From the NCBI GenBank assembly GCA_030403585.1, contig JAUEPE010000028.1, forward strand, positions 1 to 64,000: a stretch of DNA of 64,000 nt. The letters run 5' to 3'. Below the pieces are notes generated by a model. It ran no database searches. It was not told the origin of the DNA and saw only the letters and a list, made by a program, of their open reading frames with translations. Made by a program: the position numbers and the translations under genes. The stretch's first letter is position 1. Every line of letters starts with the position of its first letter. Source of the stretch: Frankia sp. RB7 (GTDB lineage: Bacteria; Pseudomonadota; Alphaproteobacteria; Rhizobiales; Xanthobacteraceae). Positions 1 through 10,634 of the stretch are shown here, piece after piece.

Positions 1-28
1 GTTTGGCTTGCCGTATGTGGAGGGAAAC

Positions 29-1975
<1,947 letters not shown>

Positions 1976-1986
1976 GCCAAGGCCCG

Positions 1987-2118
1987 TGCCCCGGACGCAG
2001 CGCAGCGCGCACTTCGCGGTGCGCTGCAGGGCCGGGGCCCACGCAACGGCGCAATGTGTGGCTTTCTGGGTCCCGGCTCTGCGCAGCAGCGTAAGAACGC
2101 TGCAGCGCGTCCGGGACA
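1987..2118. repeat. Dispersed palindromic repeat after acs
   Basis: The outer arms TGCCCCGGACGC (from 1987) and GCGTCCGGGACA (ending 2118) are imperfect inverted copies, with further GC-rich partial palindromes between them. Repeats of this type are common in Bradyrhizobium intergenic space. I see no gene in 1976-2406. The rest of the gap, from 2119, is more AT-rich and probably contains the promoter of the next gene. Confidence 0.6.
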
Positions 2119-2406
2119 CGAGACCAACCCGCTTCGCTAGCCAGCGCTCCCCGAATCAACCGCCGTTCACACCCTCACGCACTTGTCAGGGCGTACGCGC
2201 CCACACCCGCACCTTTCCCGCCGAGTGTTGTTTTCAAGTCATTTACTTTATTTCGAACATTTCCTTTGTTCGCCCTGCTGGCTCGCCCTTGGCGCCGCGC
2301 GTGGAAACCATCCGGTTAACAGGCGCGGTTAAGATTGTCTGGGCGAACCGGCAATTGCCGGTTTTGCGTGAATTTGGACGATCCGTTCGGGGCAAGGGGA
2401 AAATTG

Positions 2407-2922
2407 ATGTCGATGAAGATTGCACTGGCGCTGGCCGCCACCATCGGGGCAGGGGTCTTGATGTCGTCGGCAGCCGAGGCGCGGCCGGAAATGGTGGGAA
2501 CGCACGTCGCCAACTATTCGCCCGGCACCATCCTGGTCAAAACCAGCGAGCGCCGGCTCTATCTCATTCTCGATGACGGCCACGCCGTGCGCTATCCGGT
2601 CGGCGTCGGCAAGTCCGGCAAGCAGTGGGCCGGCACCACCCGCATCGACGGCAAGTACCGCAATCCGGCCTGGTCGCCACCCGCCGAGGTGAAGCGCGAC
2701 AAACCGCAGCTTCCCGACGTCATCCCGGGCGGTTCGCCGCGCAACCCGATGGGCGTTGCGGCCATGACGCTGGCCGGCGGTGAATATGCCATCCACGGCA
2801 CCAACGTGCCGGGCTCGGTCGGCGGCTTTGTCTCCTATGGCTGCATCCGCATGCTCAACGACGACATCACCGATCTCTACAGCCGCGTCTCCGTCGGCAC
2901 GACGGTGGTCGTGGCGCGCTGA
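2407..2922 (+). CDS. L,D-transpeptidase (YkuD/ErfK family), exported
   Basis: This is a 171-residue protein with a signal peptide, cleaved probably after AAEA near residue 25. The rest is a YkuD domain. The active-site block runs from HGTNVPGS to SYGCIRM, with the catalytic Cys in the usual position after the conserved His. Such enzymes make 3-3 cross-links in peptidoglycan or attach proteins to it in the periplasm. The start is the ATG at 2407, with AAGGGGA upstream. A second ATG two codons later is possible. It is a single-gene unit with its own terminator. Confidence 0.9.
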   Translation: MSMKIALALAATIGAGVLMSSAAEARPEMVGTHVANYSPGTILVKTSERRLYLILDDGHAVRYPVGVGKSGKQWAGTTRIDGKYRNPAWSPPAEVKRDKPQLPDVIPGGSPRNPMGVAAMTLAGGEYAIHGTNVPGSVGGFVSYGCIRMLNDDITDLYSRVSVGTTVVVAR

Positions 2923-2951
2923 TCGCCGCAATCAAAAACAGAACTTGAAAG

Positions 2952-2975
2952 AGCCGCGTTTCGACGCGGCTTTTT
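2952..2975. terminator. Rho-independent terminator between convergent genes
   Basis: AGCCGCGT, a TTCG loop and ACGCGGCT form an 8-bp perfect stem followed by TTTTTG. It lies 30 bp after the L,D-transpeptidase stop and just before the stop of the convergent gene, so it may serve both. Confidence 0.85.
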
Positions 2976-2976
2976 G

Positions 2977-3567
2977 TTACCAGAAGCGCCAGCCGCGCGT
3001 GCACCAGCCATCGCGGTGCCCACCATTGTAGCTGCGCGCGAAACCGCCCGCGAGCATCGCCGCCGAGACGCTGGCGGTCCGTTTGGTCGCGACATCGGCG
3101 AGAACGCGGCCGTATTTCTCCGAGCCGAGATTGAAGATGGTGACGCCGCCCTGGCCGAGCAGATTGCGCAGCGCCGCGGTGGCGGCCTCCGCTCTGTCCA
3201 GCTCGTCCTGACAGGACGCCTTCATCTCGGGCGCATCGATGCCACGCAGACGAACCCGCGCGACGAGATCGCGCCCGTCGCGTTGATGCACGCGCGCGAG
3301 AATAGTGTCGCCGTCGATGGTGCGGATGACGTCGATCGGCAGACGGCTGTCGGGATTGCCGGATTGCTGCAGGATGATCTCGGCATCCTGCGAGCGCTCG
3401 TCGGCCGGATACGGAACCGGCCAGTTCGTCCCGTGCCGGAAGGTGAGCACGACCGCCACGACGACAGCGATGACGAACATCCACGGCACCAGTCCGGAGA
3501 AGCGACGGCCAAATGGGGAGCCGCTGTAAGACGGGCGATATGGATGACCTGGGTCGAAGCGCGACAT
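2977..3567 (-). CDS. Thermonuclease (SNase-like) family protein, membrane anchored
   Basis: A 196-residue protein with one hydrophobic segment (about residues 28-45, VPWMFVIAVVVAVVLTF) followed by an SNase-like OB-fold domain. Visible motifs are TIDGDTI, VRLRGIDAPE and EKYGRVLADV, which match the calcium- and phosphate-binding segments of staphylococcal nuclease-like proteins. It would face the periplasm. The usual second catalytic Glu region is not obvious, so nuclease activity is inferred from family only. It converges with the L,D-transpeptidase gene and shares its terminator. Confidence 0.8.
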   Translation of the reverse strand: MSRFDPGHPYRPSYSGSPFGRRFSGLVPWMFVIAVVVAVVLTFRHGTNWPVPYPADERSQDAEIILQQSGNPDSRLPIDVIRTIDGDTILARVHQRDGRDLVARVRLRGIDAPEMKASCQDELDRAEAATAALRNLLGQGGVTIFNLGSEKYGRVLADVATKRTASVSAAMLAGGFARSYNGGHRDGWCTRGWRFW

Positions 3568-3625
3568 CCGCGCACGCTAGGGCTGAGTCGGCCGGACCGG
3601 CAAGTCCGCTTCAAAACCCCGCGCC

Positions 3626-3823
3626 TCAGAAATCCGAGGCGATGCCCTTGCGCTCCCAATCGCCGTAGCGCGTGGGCTCAGGCCCCTTCGGGCCCTGCAA
3701 CTCTTTCGGAGCAGCCTCGCTGTGCGCCGCTGCGGCTCGCCGACGTTCCTCAGCTTCGGCCAACGCACGCTGCGCGGCCGGTGGCAGGGGCTTGCGATCG
3801 GGGGCGGGAGGCTGGTCGTTCAT
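3626..3823 (-). CDS. DUF1674 protein, succinate dehydrogenase assembly factor 4-like
   Basis: A 65-residue protein rich in Pro, Ala and Glu at its start and ending in the DUF1674 signature GPEPTRYGDWERKGIASDF. This C-terminal block defines the SDHAF4/Sdh8 family, which assists maturation of the flavoprotein subunit of succinate dehydrogenase. The ATG at 3823 gives the normal family length; upstream in-frame codons would add an unrelated extension. It is divergent from rsmB, a common arrangement in Rhizobiales. Confidence 0.88.
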   Translation of the reverse strand: MNDQPPAPDRKPLPPAAQRALAEAEERRRAAAAHSEAAPKELQGPKGPEPTRYGDWERKGIASDF

Positions 3824-4011
3824 CGTCCGGGTTCCTAGCGCAGGACCGCGACATGCGCGACGTCCAATTACGCATTGCTGAAATGGCCGCGAAGGGCTGA
3901 AATCGCCAGAGGCCATTCTTACATTTGGCATATTCGCATGCCACAGCTGGTGCTCTTAAGGCATGCGCCCATATTGGCGGAACTGCCGCTCGCTCAGAAC
4001 CTTACTTCCGC

Positions 4012-5358
4012 ATGCCATCTCAACGTTTTGCCCCTCCGTCCGAAGTGCCCGGTCTCGCGGCGCGGCGGATTGCTGCCGACATCGTCGACGGCGTCTTGCA
4101 CAAGCACCGTACGCTCGACGACCAGCTCGACGGCTCCGGCGCCCATCCCGGACTGAAGACGCTCGCCGACCGTGACCGCGCGCTGATGCGGCGGCTGGTC
4201 GCAACCATCCTTCGCCGCCTCGGCACGCTCGGCCATGTGCTGTCGCGCCTGCTCGACAAGGGCATTCCCTCCGACGCACCGCGCGCGCAGAGTGCGCTGC
4301 TGATCGGCGCCGCCCAGATCCTCTGGATGGATGTGCCCGACCACGCCGCGGTCGATCTCTCAGTCCGCCTGGTGCAATCCGACCGCCGCGCGGCGCGTTA
4401 TGCCGGCCTCGTCAACGCCGTGCTGCGCCGCTGCGCGCGCGAGGGCCAGGCGCTGGTCGAGGAGGTCACCACGCAATCGCTGGATCTGCCGCCCTGGCTG
4501 CTGGCGCGCTGGAGCGCGCACTACGGCGAGGCGACCGCACGGGACATGGCGCTCGCCCTTGGTCACGAACCTTCGCTGGATCTGACCGTGAAGTCGGATG
4601 CCGAGCAGTGGGCGAGCCGGCTGCACGGCGAAGTGCTGTCGACCGGATCGGTCCGCACAGTGCTGCACGGCGCGGTGACGATGCTGCCCGGCTTCACCGA
4701 AGGACAGTGGTGGGTGCAGGACGCCGCCGCAGCGCTGCCGGTCCGGCTGTTCGGCGACATCAAAGGCAAATCCATCGCCGATCTCTGTGCTGCGCCCGGC
4801 GGCAAGACCGCGCAGCTGACGCAGGCCGGCGCGCATGTCACGGCACTCGACCGCTCGCCTGCCCGGGTGGCGCGCCTGCGCGAAAACCTGAACCGGCTGT
4901 CGCTCCAGGCCGAGACTGTCGTCGCCGACGCCGTGGAATGGGCGGGAACGGCGGACGGCTTCGATGGAATCCTGATCGATGCGCCCTGCACTTCAACCGG
5001 GACGATCCGCCGCCACCCCGACGTCGCATGGCTGCGTCAGGAATCCGACGTTGCCCCGATGACGGTGCTCCAGCAGCGGTTGCTGCGCAAATCCGTCTCA
5101 CTGCTCAAGCCCGGCGGGATACTGGTCTACTGCACCTGTTCGCTGGAACCTGAAGAAGGCGAGCAGGCCGTCGCCACGCTGCTGGCTGCAGAGCCGGCGC
5201 TTCGCCGCGTGCCGATCGAGGCCAGCGAGGTCTTCGGGCTCAGCGAGATCATCACCATCGAGGGCGATCTCCGGACACTGCCGAGCCACCTGCCGCACGC
5301 CGACCCGAAGCTCGGCGGGCTCGACGGATTTTTTGCGACCCGGCTCGTTAAATCCTGA
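4012..5358 (+). CDS. rsmB: 16S rRNA (cytosine967-C5)-methyltransferase RsmB/Sun family
   Basis: A 448-residue protein with an N-terminal NusB-like helical RNA-binding domain (about residues 1-150) and a C-terminal SAM-dependent methyltransferase. Visible motifs are DLCAAPGGKT (SAM binding), DAPCTSTGTIRRHPD with Cys326, and YCTCSLEPEEGE with Cys376 as the expected nucleophile. It methylates a cytosine of 16S rRNA. The ATG at 4012 is chosen because the family begins shortly before the NusB-like helices. No clear ribosome binding site precedes it, so the start is less certain than the call. Confidence 0.92.
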   Translation: MPSQRFAPPSEVPGLAARRIAADIVDGVLHKHRTLDDQLDGSGAHPGLKTLADRDRALMRRLVATILRRLGTLGHVLSRLLDKGIPSDAPRAQSALLIGAAQILWMDVPDHAAVDLSVRLVQSDRRAARYAGLVNAVLRRCAREGQALVEEVTTQSLDLPPWLLARWSAHYGEATARDMALALGHEPSLDLTVKSDAEQWASRLHGEVLSTGSVRTVLHGAVTMLPGFTEGQWWVQDAAAALPVRLFGDIKGKSIADLCAAPGGKTAQLTQAGAHVTALDRSPARVARLRENLNRLSLQAETVVADAVEWAGTADGFDGILIDAPCTSTGTIRRHPDVAWLRQESDVAPMTVLQQRLLRKSVSLLKPGGILVYCTCSLEPEEGEQAVATLLAAEPALRRVPIEASEVFGLSEIITIEGDLRTLPSHLPHADPKLGGLDGFFATRLVKS

Positions 5359-5476
5359 TTTTGCACCGGATTTTGCTAACACTGCACTGATTCGGGGCCT
5401 TTCAAGGTGGTGTCAGAAGGCCGATTTTGGGATTAATAAGGATTCGTCGGAATCCTCTCCCCCTTCAAGGCAAGGC

Positions 5477-7234
5477 GTGTCGGTCGCTCAACGCAGACGT
5501 ATCTCGACGCTGGTGATGAACCGCTTCGCGCGGAACATGCTCGCGCGCGCGAGCGGCGGCTCCGTGGCGTTGTCGCGGGTCTGGCCGGGCCGGACCGATC
5601 GGCTGATCATCGCGCCGCACGATCTACGCACCGCGGATGCGACACGCGCCGCCGAGATCTATGCCGGGCGCTTCGTCTTTGCCGGCAAGATCGTCAACTG
5701 CCACGGCCGCTCGATCTTCGATCTCGATCCGCCCTCCGAGGATTGGGAAGTCGCGCTGCTCGGCTTCGGCTGGCTGCGGCACTTGCGCGCCGCCGACACC
5801 GCGCTGACCCGGGCGAATGCGCGCGCGTTGGTCGAGGACTGGATCAGCAATCCCGCCAACAAGCGCCGGCCCGTGGCCCGCCGGGCCGACGTGCTGGCGC
5901 GGCGCGTGATCTCGCTGCTGTCGCAGGCGCCGCTGGTGCTCAACGACACCGACAACAAATTCTACCGCCGTTACTTGCGCGCGCTCGCCCGCGAGATCCG
6001 CTTCCTGCGCTTCACCATGGTCAACATCCCGGACGGGGTGCCGAAGCTGCAGGTGCAGATCGCGCTGTGCTACACGACGCTCTGCCTTGCCAACCAGGCC
6101 CGTCACATCCGCAGCGCGTCGAAAAAGCTCTCCGACGAATTGCAGCGGCAGATTCTCCCCGACGGCGGCCACATCTCGCGCAATCCCGGCGCGCTGATCG
6201 AGCTGCTGATCGACCTGCTGCCGCTGCGGCAGACCTTTGCCGCGCGCAACATCGCGCCGCCGCCGGCGCTGCTCAATGCGATCGACCGCATGATGCCGAT
6301 GCTGCGCTTCTTCCGGCACGGCGACGGCAATTTCGCGTTGTTCAACGGCATGAGCGCAACGTCGTCGGACCTGCTCGCGACACTGCTCGCCTATGATGAC
6401 ACCCATGGCACTCCGATGGCGAACATGCCGCACACCGGATTCCAGCGCCTCGATGCCGGCCCGACCACGCTGATCATCGACACCGGCCCGCCGCCACCGC
6501 CGGGCGTCAGCCACGACGCACATGCCGGCTGCCTGTCGTTCGAGCTGTCCTCCGGCATCAGCCGCATCGTCACCAATTGCGGCATGCCGACCACGGGACG
6601 CGACAATTGGCGGCCGTTCGCGCGCGGCACCGCGGCGCATTCGACGCTGACCTATCACGAGACGTCATCCTGCCAGTTCGTCGAGATGTCGGCGATGAAG
6701 CGGCTGCTGCACGGAGCGCCGATCGTCAGCGGACCCCATGAGGTCGAGAGCTATCGCGAAATCGTACAGGACGGCACGCTGCTCACGGCCTCGCATGACG
6801 GCTATCTCGCCAAGTTCGGCGTGATCCATCGCCGCGTATTGATGATCGCCAATGACGGCGCGCGGATCGATGGCGAGGACACGCTGTCGCCGCCGCAAGG
6901 CGCGCGCCTCAAGGGCCCTGACACCGACTTCGCACTGCGCTTCCATCTGCATCCCGCGGTGAAGGCGAGCCGGCTGTCGGATGCTCGCGGCGTCATGCTG
7001 GTGCTGCCGAACCGCGACGTCTGGACCTTCGAAGCCCTGGACGACAAGGTCGATCTCGAGGACAGCGTGTTCCTGGCCGGCAATGACGGCCCTCGCCGCA
7101 CCGCGCAGATCGTGATTCGCCAGGATGCGCGCCAGGCGCCCTCGATCCGCTGGAGCTTTGTCCGTTCCACCGCCTCGCCCGCGATCACCAATGCCCGCCG
7201 CAACGCCCGGCGCGAGCCGGAACTTCCGCTGTAA
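5477..7234 (+). CDS. Heparinase II/III family protein
   Basis: A protein of about 585 residues with an alpha-helical toroid in the first half and a beta-rich heparinase II/III-like C-terminal domain, including the stretch NCGMPTTGRDNWRPFARGTAAHSTL. Proteins of this kind are found throughout Rhizobiales between rsmB and purH, and their substrate is not established. No signal peptide is evident. The GTG at 5477 is chosen because AAGG-rich sequence lies just upstream; an ATG at 5516 is an alternative. Polysaccharide lyase activity is inferred from family, not shown. Confidence 0.82.
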   Translation: MSVAQRRRISTLVMNRFARNMLARASGGSVALSRVWPGRTDRLIIAPHDLRTADATRAAEIYAGRFVFAGKIVNCHGRSIFDLDPPSEDWEVALLGFGWLRHLRAADTALTRANARALVEDWISNPANKRRPVARRADVLARRVISLLSQAPLVLNDTDNKFYRRYLRALAREIRFLRFTMVNIPDGVPKLQVQIALCYTTLCLANQARHIRSASKKLSDELQRQILPDGGHISRNPGALIELLIDLLPLRQTFAARNIAPPPALLNAIDRMMPMLRFFRHGDGNFALFNGMSATSSDLLATLLAYDDTHGTPMANMPHTGFQRLDAGPTTLIIDTGPPPPPGVSHDAHAGCLSFELSSGISRIVTNCGMPTTGRDNWRPFARGTAAHSTLTYHETSSCQFVEMSAMKRLLHGAPIVSGPHEVESYREIVQDGTLLTASHDGYLAKFGVIHRRVLMIANDGARIDGEDTLSPPQGARLKGPDTDFALRFHLHPAVKASRLSDARGVMLVLPNRDVWTFEALDDKVDLEDSVFLAGNDGPRRTAQIVIRQDARQAPSIRWSFVRSTASPAITNARRNARREPELPL

Positions 7235-7299
7235 AGAGCCGCGATTCGGTCCCATCTGGTCGTTGTGAAGGGCGTCAAAAACTGCTATCGAGCGCTCGT

Positions 7300-7369
7300 T
7301 CGCGCGACTGGCGACCTTGGATGGAGCACCATCGGGAAGCGCGAGACATATCCGCCGCGCGCCTGGGCA
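7300..7369 (+). promoter_or_regulatory. ZTP riboswitch (pfl motif) in the purH leader
   Basis: TCGCGC (7300-7305) pairs perfectly with GCGCGA (7339-7344), enclosing the conserved GACTGGCG (7306-7313), a GATGG/CCATC hairpin (7320-7333) and CGGGAAGC. After a short linker comes CGCGCCTGGGCA (7358-7369), which matches the conserved 3' strand that forms the pseudoknot. These are the hallmarks of the pfl/ZTP aptamer, which senses the purine intermediate ZMP/ZTP. It ends about 30 bp before purH, a textbook target, because PurH consumes ZMP (AICAR). The expression platform is not clear to me. Confidence 0.88.
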
Positions 7370-7400
7370 TAGACACTCCTTAAGACAGAGGATCTTGCTC

Positions 7401-8993
7401 ATGACTGACCATCCCCGCCGCGTCACCCGCGCCCTGCTTTCCGTCTCCGACAAAACCGGCCTGATCGAATTCGCCAAGGCGCTTGCCGCGCATGATGTCG
7501 AGCTGGTCTCGACCGGCGGCTCCGCGAAGGCGATCGCCGCAGCCGGCCTCAAGGTGAAAGACGTCTCCGACCTCACCGGCTTCCCCGAGATGATGGATGG
7601 CCGCGTCAAGACACTGCACCCGAAGGTGCATGGCGGCCTGCTCGCGATCCGCGACAACAAGGAACACGCGGAGGCCATGAGGGCGCACGGCATCGCACCG
7701 ATCGATCTGCTGGTCGTCAACCTTTATCCGTTCGAGGCGACCGTCGACAAAGGCGCGGGCTTCGAGGACTGCATCGAGAACATCGACATCGGTGGCCCCG
7801 CGATGATCCGCGCCGCTGCCAAGAACCACGACGACGTCGCTGTCGTGGTCGAGGCGCAGGATTATCAGGCCGTGCTCGACGAGCTCGCGGCCAACAAGGG
7901 CGCAACCACGCTGAAGCTGCGCCGGCGGCTTGCCGCGAAGGCCTATGCGCGCACCGCGGCGTACGACGCTGCAATCTCGAACTGGTTCAACCGCCAGCTC
8001 GAAATCGACGCGCCCGATTTCCGCGCCTTCGGCGGCAAGTTGATCCAGTCGCTGCGCTACGGCGAGAACCCGCATCAGACCGCCGCATTCTACGCAACGC
8101 CCGACAAGCGGCCGGGCGTCTCGACCGCGCGGCAGCTGCAGGGCAAGGAGCTCTCCTACAACAATATCAACGACACCGACGCGGCCTATGAGTGCATCGG
8201 CGAGTTCGACACCAAGCGCACCGCGGCCTGCGTCATCGTCAAGCACGCCAATCCCTGCGGCGTCGCCGAAGGCGCGAACCTGGTCGATGCCTATCGCAAG
8301 GCGCTCGCCTGTGATTCGACTTCGGCCTTCGGCGGCATCATCGCGATGAACCGCGCGCTAGATGCCGACACCGCGCGCGAGATTACTAAAATCTTCACCG
8401 AGGTGATCATCGCGCCGGACGCCAGCGAGGAAGCGATCGCCATCATCGGCGCGCGCAAGAACCTTCGTCTGTTGCTCGCGGGCAGCCTGCCCGATCCGCG
8501 CACCGCTGGTCTCACCGCCAAGACCGTGGCGGGCGGTCTGCTCGTACAGAGCCGCGACAACGCCGTGGTCGACGACATGACCTTCAAGGTCATGACCAAG
8601 CGTGCGCCGAGCGATGCCGAGATGCGCGACCTCAAATTCGCTTTCCGGGTCGCAAAGCACGTCAAGTCGAACACCATCATCTATGCCAGGGATCTCGCCA
8701 CCGTCGGCATCGGCGCGGGCCAGATGAGCCGCGTGGATTCAGCGCGGATCGCGGCGCGAAAGGCGCAGGATGCGGCCAATGAGCTAAAGCTCGCCGAGCC
8801 GCTGACCAAAGGTTCGGTCGTGGCGTCGGATGCATTCTTCCCGTTTGCCGACGGCATGCTCGCCTGCATCGAAGCCGGCGCCACCGCCGTGGTGCAGCCG
8901 GGCGGTTCGATGCGCGATGACGAGGTGATCAAGGCCGCCGACGAGCACGGCATCGCCATGGTGTTCACCGGCACGCGGCACTTCAGGCACTGA
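7401..8993 (+). CDS. purH: Bifunctional AICAR transformylase / IMP cyclohydrolase
   Basis: A 530-residue protein of standard PurH length. The N-terminal MGS-like IMP cyclohydrolase domain carries SDKTGLIEFAKAL, STGGSAKAI and MMDGRVKTLHPKVHGG. The C-terminal AICAR formyltransferase domain contains KELSYNNINDTDAA, VKHANPCG with the catalytic Lys-His pair, and SDAFFPFADG. It catalyses the last two steps of IMP synthesis. The ATG at 7401 is preceded by AGAGGA. The leader holds a ZTP riboswitch, so expression probably rises when ZMP accumulates. Confidence 0.98.
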   Translation: MTDHPRRVTRALLSVSDKTGLIEFAKALAAHDVELVSTGGSAKAIAAAGLKVKDVSDLTGFPEMMDGRVKTLHPKVHGGLLAIRDNKEHAEAMRAHGIAPIDLLVVNLYPFEATVDKGAGFEDCIENIDIGGPAMIRAAAKNHDDVAVVVEAQDYQAVLDELAANKGATTLKLRRRLAAKAYARTAAYDAAISNWFNRQLEIDAPDFRAFGGKLIQSLRYGENPHQTAAFYATPDKRPGVSTARQLQGKELSYNNINDTDAAYECIGEFDTKRTAACVIVKHANPCGVAEGANLVDAYRKALACDSTSAFGGIIAMNRALDADTAREITKIFTEVIIAPDASEEAIAIIGARKNLRLLLAGSLPDPRTAGLTAKTVAGGLLVQSRDNAVVDDMTFKVMTKRAPSDAEMRDLKFAFRVAKHVKSNTIIYARDLATVGIGAGQMSRVDSARIAARKAQDAANELKLAEPLTKGSVVASDAFFPFADGMLACIEAGATAVVQPGGSMRDDEVIKAADEHGIAMVFTGTRHFRH

Positions 8994-9040
8994 TCGATCG
9001 GCGGAGGAGGCTACAAGAGCCACGACGATCCTCTCGACTT

Positions 9041-9126
9041 CGTCATTGCGAGCCCAGCGAAGCAATCCAGAGTCTTTCCGCGGAGGAAGTCTGGATTGCT
9101 TCGTCGCTTCGCTCCTCGCAATGACG
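9041..9126. repeat. Dispersed palindromic repeat, family A copy 1
   Basis: CGTCATTGCGAG...AAGCAATCCAGA is mirrored by CTGGATTGCTTCG...CTCGCAATGACG, forming a long stem around a short GC loop. A near-identical element is at 61337-61421. It lies between two convergent genes (purH and an MFS gene), where it may act in transcript ending. Confidence 0.85.
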
Positions 9127-9148
9127 GCGGTGAGATCGCGGAGCGGGG

Positions 9149-10534
9149 CTACTCCCGCACCCGCATCAGCAGCGCGAATCCTGTGACAAAAAACACCACA
9201 AGCACGGCCATGCCGGCCTTCTGGCTCGCAGTTGCCGCGGTGATCACGCCGATCAGCAGCGGGCCGATGAAGGATGTCACCTTCCCGGTCAGCGCGAACA
9301 GACCAAAATACTGCGCGATGCGATCCTTCGGCGCGAGACGGATCAACAGTGTGCGCGAAGCGGCCTGAAGCGGGCCTCCGGCCGCACCGATCAGGCAGCC
9401 CAGGATCACATAGGCGCGCTCCGCGGCGCTCGAAAACATGGCGGCGCCCGGTAGTGGCGGCGCAACCTTCACGAACAGCACGCTGTCCTTGTCGACGAGC
9501 AGGATCGCCGCGACCGCGAGCAGCAGGATCAGCATGCTGCCGGCGATGACGCGCTTCGGACCGATGAAATCGTCGAGCTTGCCGCCAAGCCACGCACCAA
9601 AGGTGCCGGCGACCGCGAGGATGATTCCAAACGTGCCGATCTGGATCGTGTGCCAGCCGAAGGTGCCTGCGGCATAAATGCCGCCGAACGCGAACAGCGA
9701 CACCAAGCCGTCAGTGTAGATCATGTTGGCGAGCAGAAACGCCGCGAGCGATTTCTGCTGCGGCAAAGCCTTCAGCGATCGCTTCAGATCTGCCAGGCCT
9801 TCATGCAGCGCCTCGCGCACCGGACGCTTCGCCGGATAATCCGGCGTGAACAGAAACATCGGCGTGACGAAGATGATGAACCACAGCCCGGTCAACGGTC
9901 CCGCAGCACGATCGCCTTCATGGGTGGCGGGGTCGAGCCCGAACAACGGCGTGAATCCGAGCAGCGTGCGGCCGGTCTCTGGATTGGCGGCGAGAAAGCC
10001 GAGCACGATGATCAGGCTGACGATGCCGCCGATATAACCCGTGGCCCAACCGGTGCCGGAGAGCCGGCCGATGCGCTCCGGCGGCACCAGGGTCGGCATC
10101 ATCGCATTGTTGAAGACAGTGGCGAACTCCGCGCCGACGCTCGCAAGCGCGACCGCCATGAGCAGCGGTGCAATGATGGCGTGATCGCCGGGCTTGCCGA
10201 TCCACAATGTGCAGGAGGCCACAACCAGCAACGTGCCGAATGCGGCGATCCACGGCTTGCGGCGGCCCGAGGCATCCGCGATGGCACCAAGCACGGGTGA
10301 CAACAGCGCGATCGCCATGCCGGCTGCTGCCATCGCAAAACCCCAGAGCGACTGGCCCGTGGCGGGATCTGGCGCGATGATGGTGGCGAAATAGGGCGCG
10401 AACACGAAGGTCGTGATCAGCGTGAAATAGGGCTGCGCGGCCCAATCGAAGAAGATCCAGCTGACGACAGCGGCGCGCGGCGGATAGGTCCGCGGGGCGC
10501 CGGCCATGCGCGCCCCCGGGGCGATCGTCGTCAT
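9149..10534 (-). CDS. MFS transporter, UMF1/Atg22-like family
   Basis: A 461-residue membrane protein with about 12 hydrophobic segments. The N-terminal SWIFFDWAAQPYFTLITTFVFAPYF and SPVLGAIADASGRRKPW are typical of the UMF1 (YxiO/Atg22-like) branch of the major facilitator superfamily, including the DWA motif before helix 1 and the loop 2-3 motif. Substrate is unknown. The start is the ATG at 10534. It is divergent from ggt across a 100 bp gap that must hold both promoters. Confidence 0.85.
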   Translation of the reverse strand: MTTIAPGARMAGAPRTYPPRAAVVSWIFFDWAAQPYFTLITTFVFAPYFATIIAPDPATGQSLWGFAMAAAGMAIALLSPVLGAIADASGRRKPWIAAFGTLLVVASCTLWIGKPGDHAIIAPLLMAVALASVGAEFATVFNNAMMPTLVPPERIGRLSGTGWATGYIGGIVSLIIVLGFLAANPETGRTLLGFTPLFGLDPATHEGDRAAGPLTGLWFIIFVTPMFLFTPDYPAKRPVREALHEGLADLKRSLKALPQQKSLAAFLLANMIYTDGLVSLFAFGGIYAAGTFGWHTIQIGTFGIILAVAGTFGAWLGGKLDDFIGPKRVIAGSMLILLLAVAAILLVDKDSVLFVKVAPPLPGAAMFSSAAERAYVILGCLIGAAGGPLQAASRTLLIRLAPKDRIAQYFGLFALTGKVTSFIGPLLIGVITAATASQKAGMAVLVVFFVTGFALLMRVRE

Positions 10535-10634
10535 GACGCAGTCCTCATCACAAACAGTTTTGTCTCTCTTAGCGCAAACCGTATAGCATTACAGCGACGC
10601 GTTTGAATTGGCCTGAAGCCTCGGCGGAAATTTG

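Noticed and set aside
1986..2576. A 196-codon frame after acs
   Set aside because: It runs through a palindromic repeat and into the L,D-transpeptidase gene in another frame.
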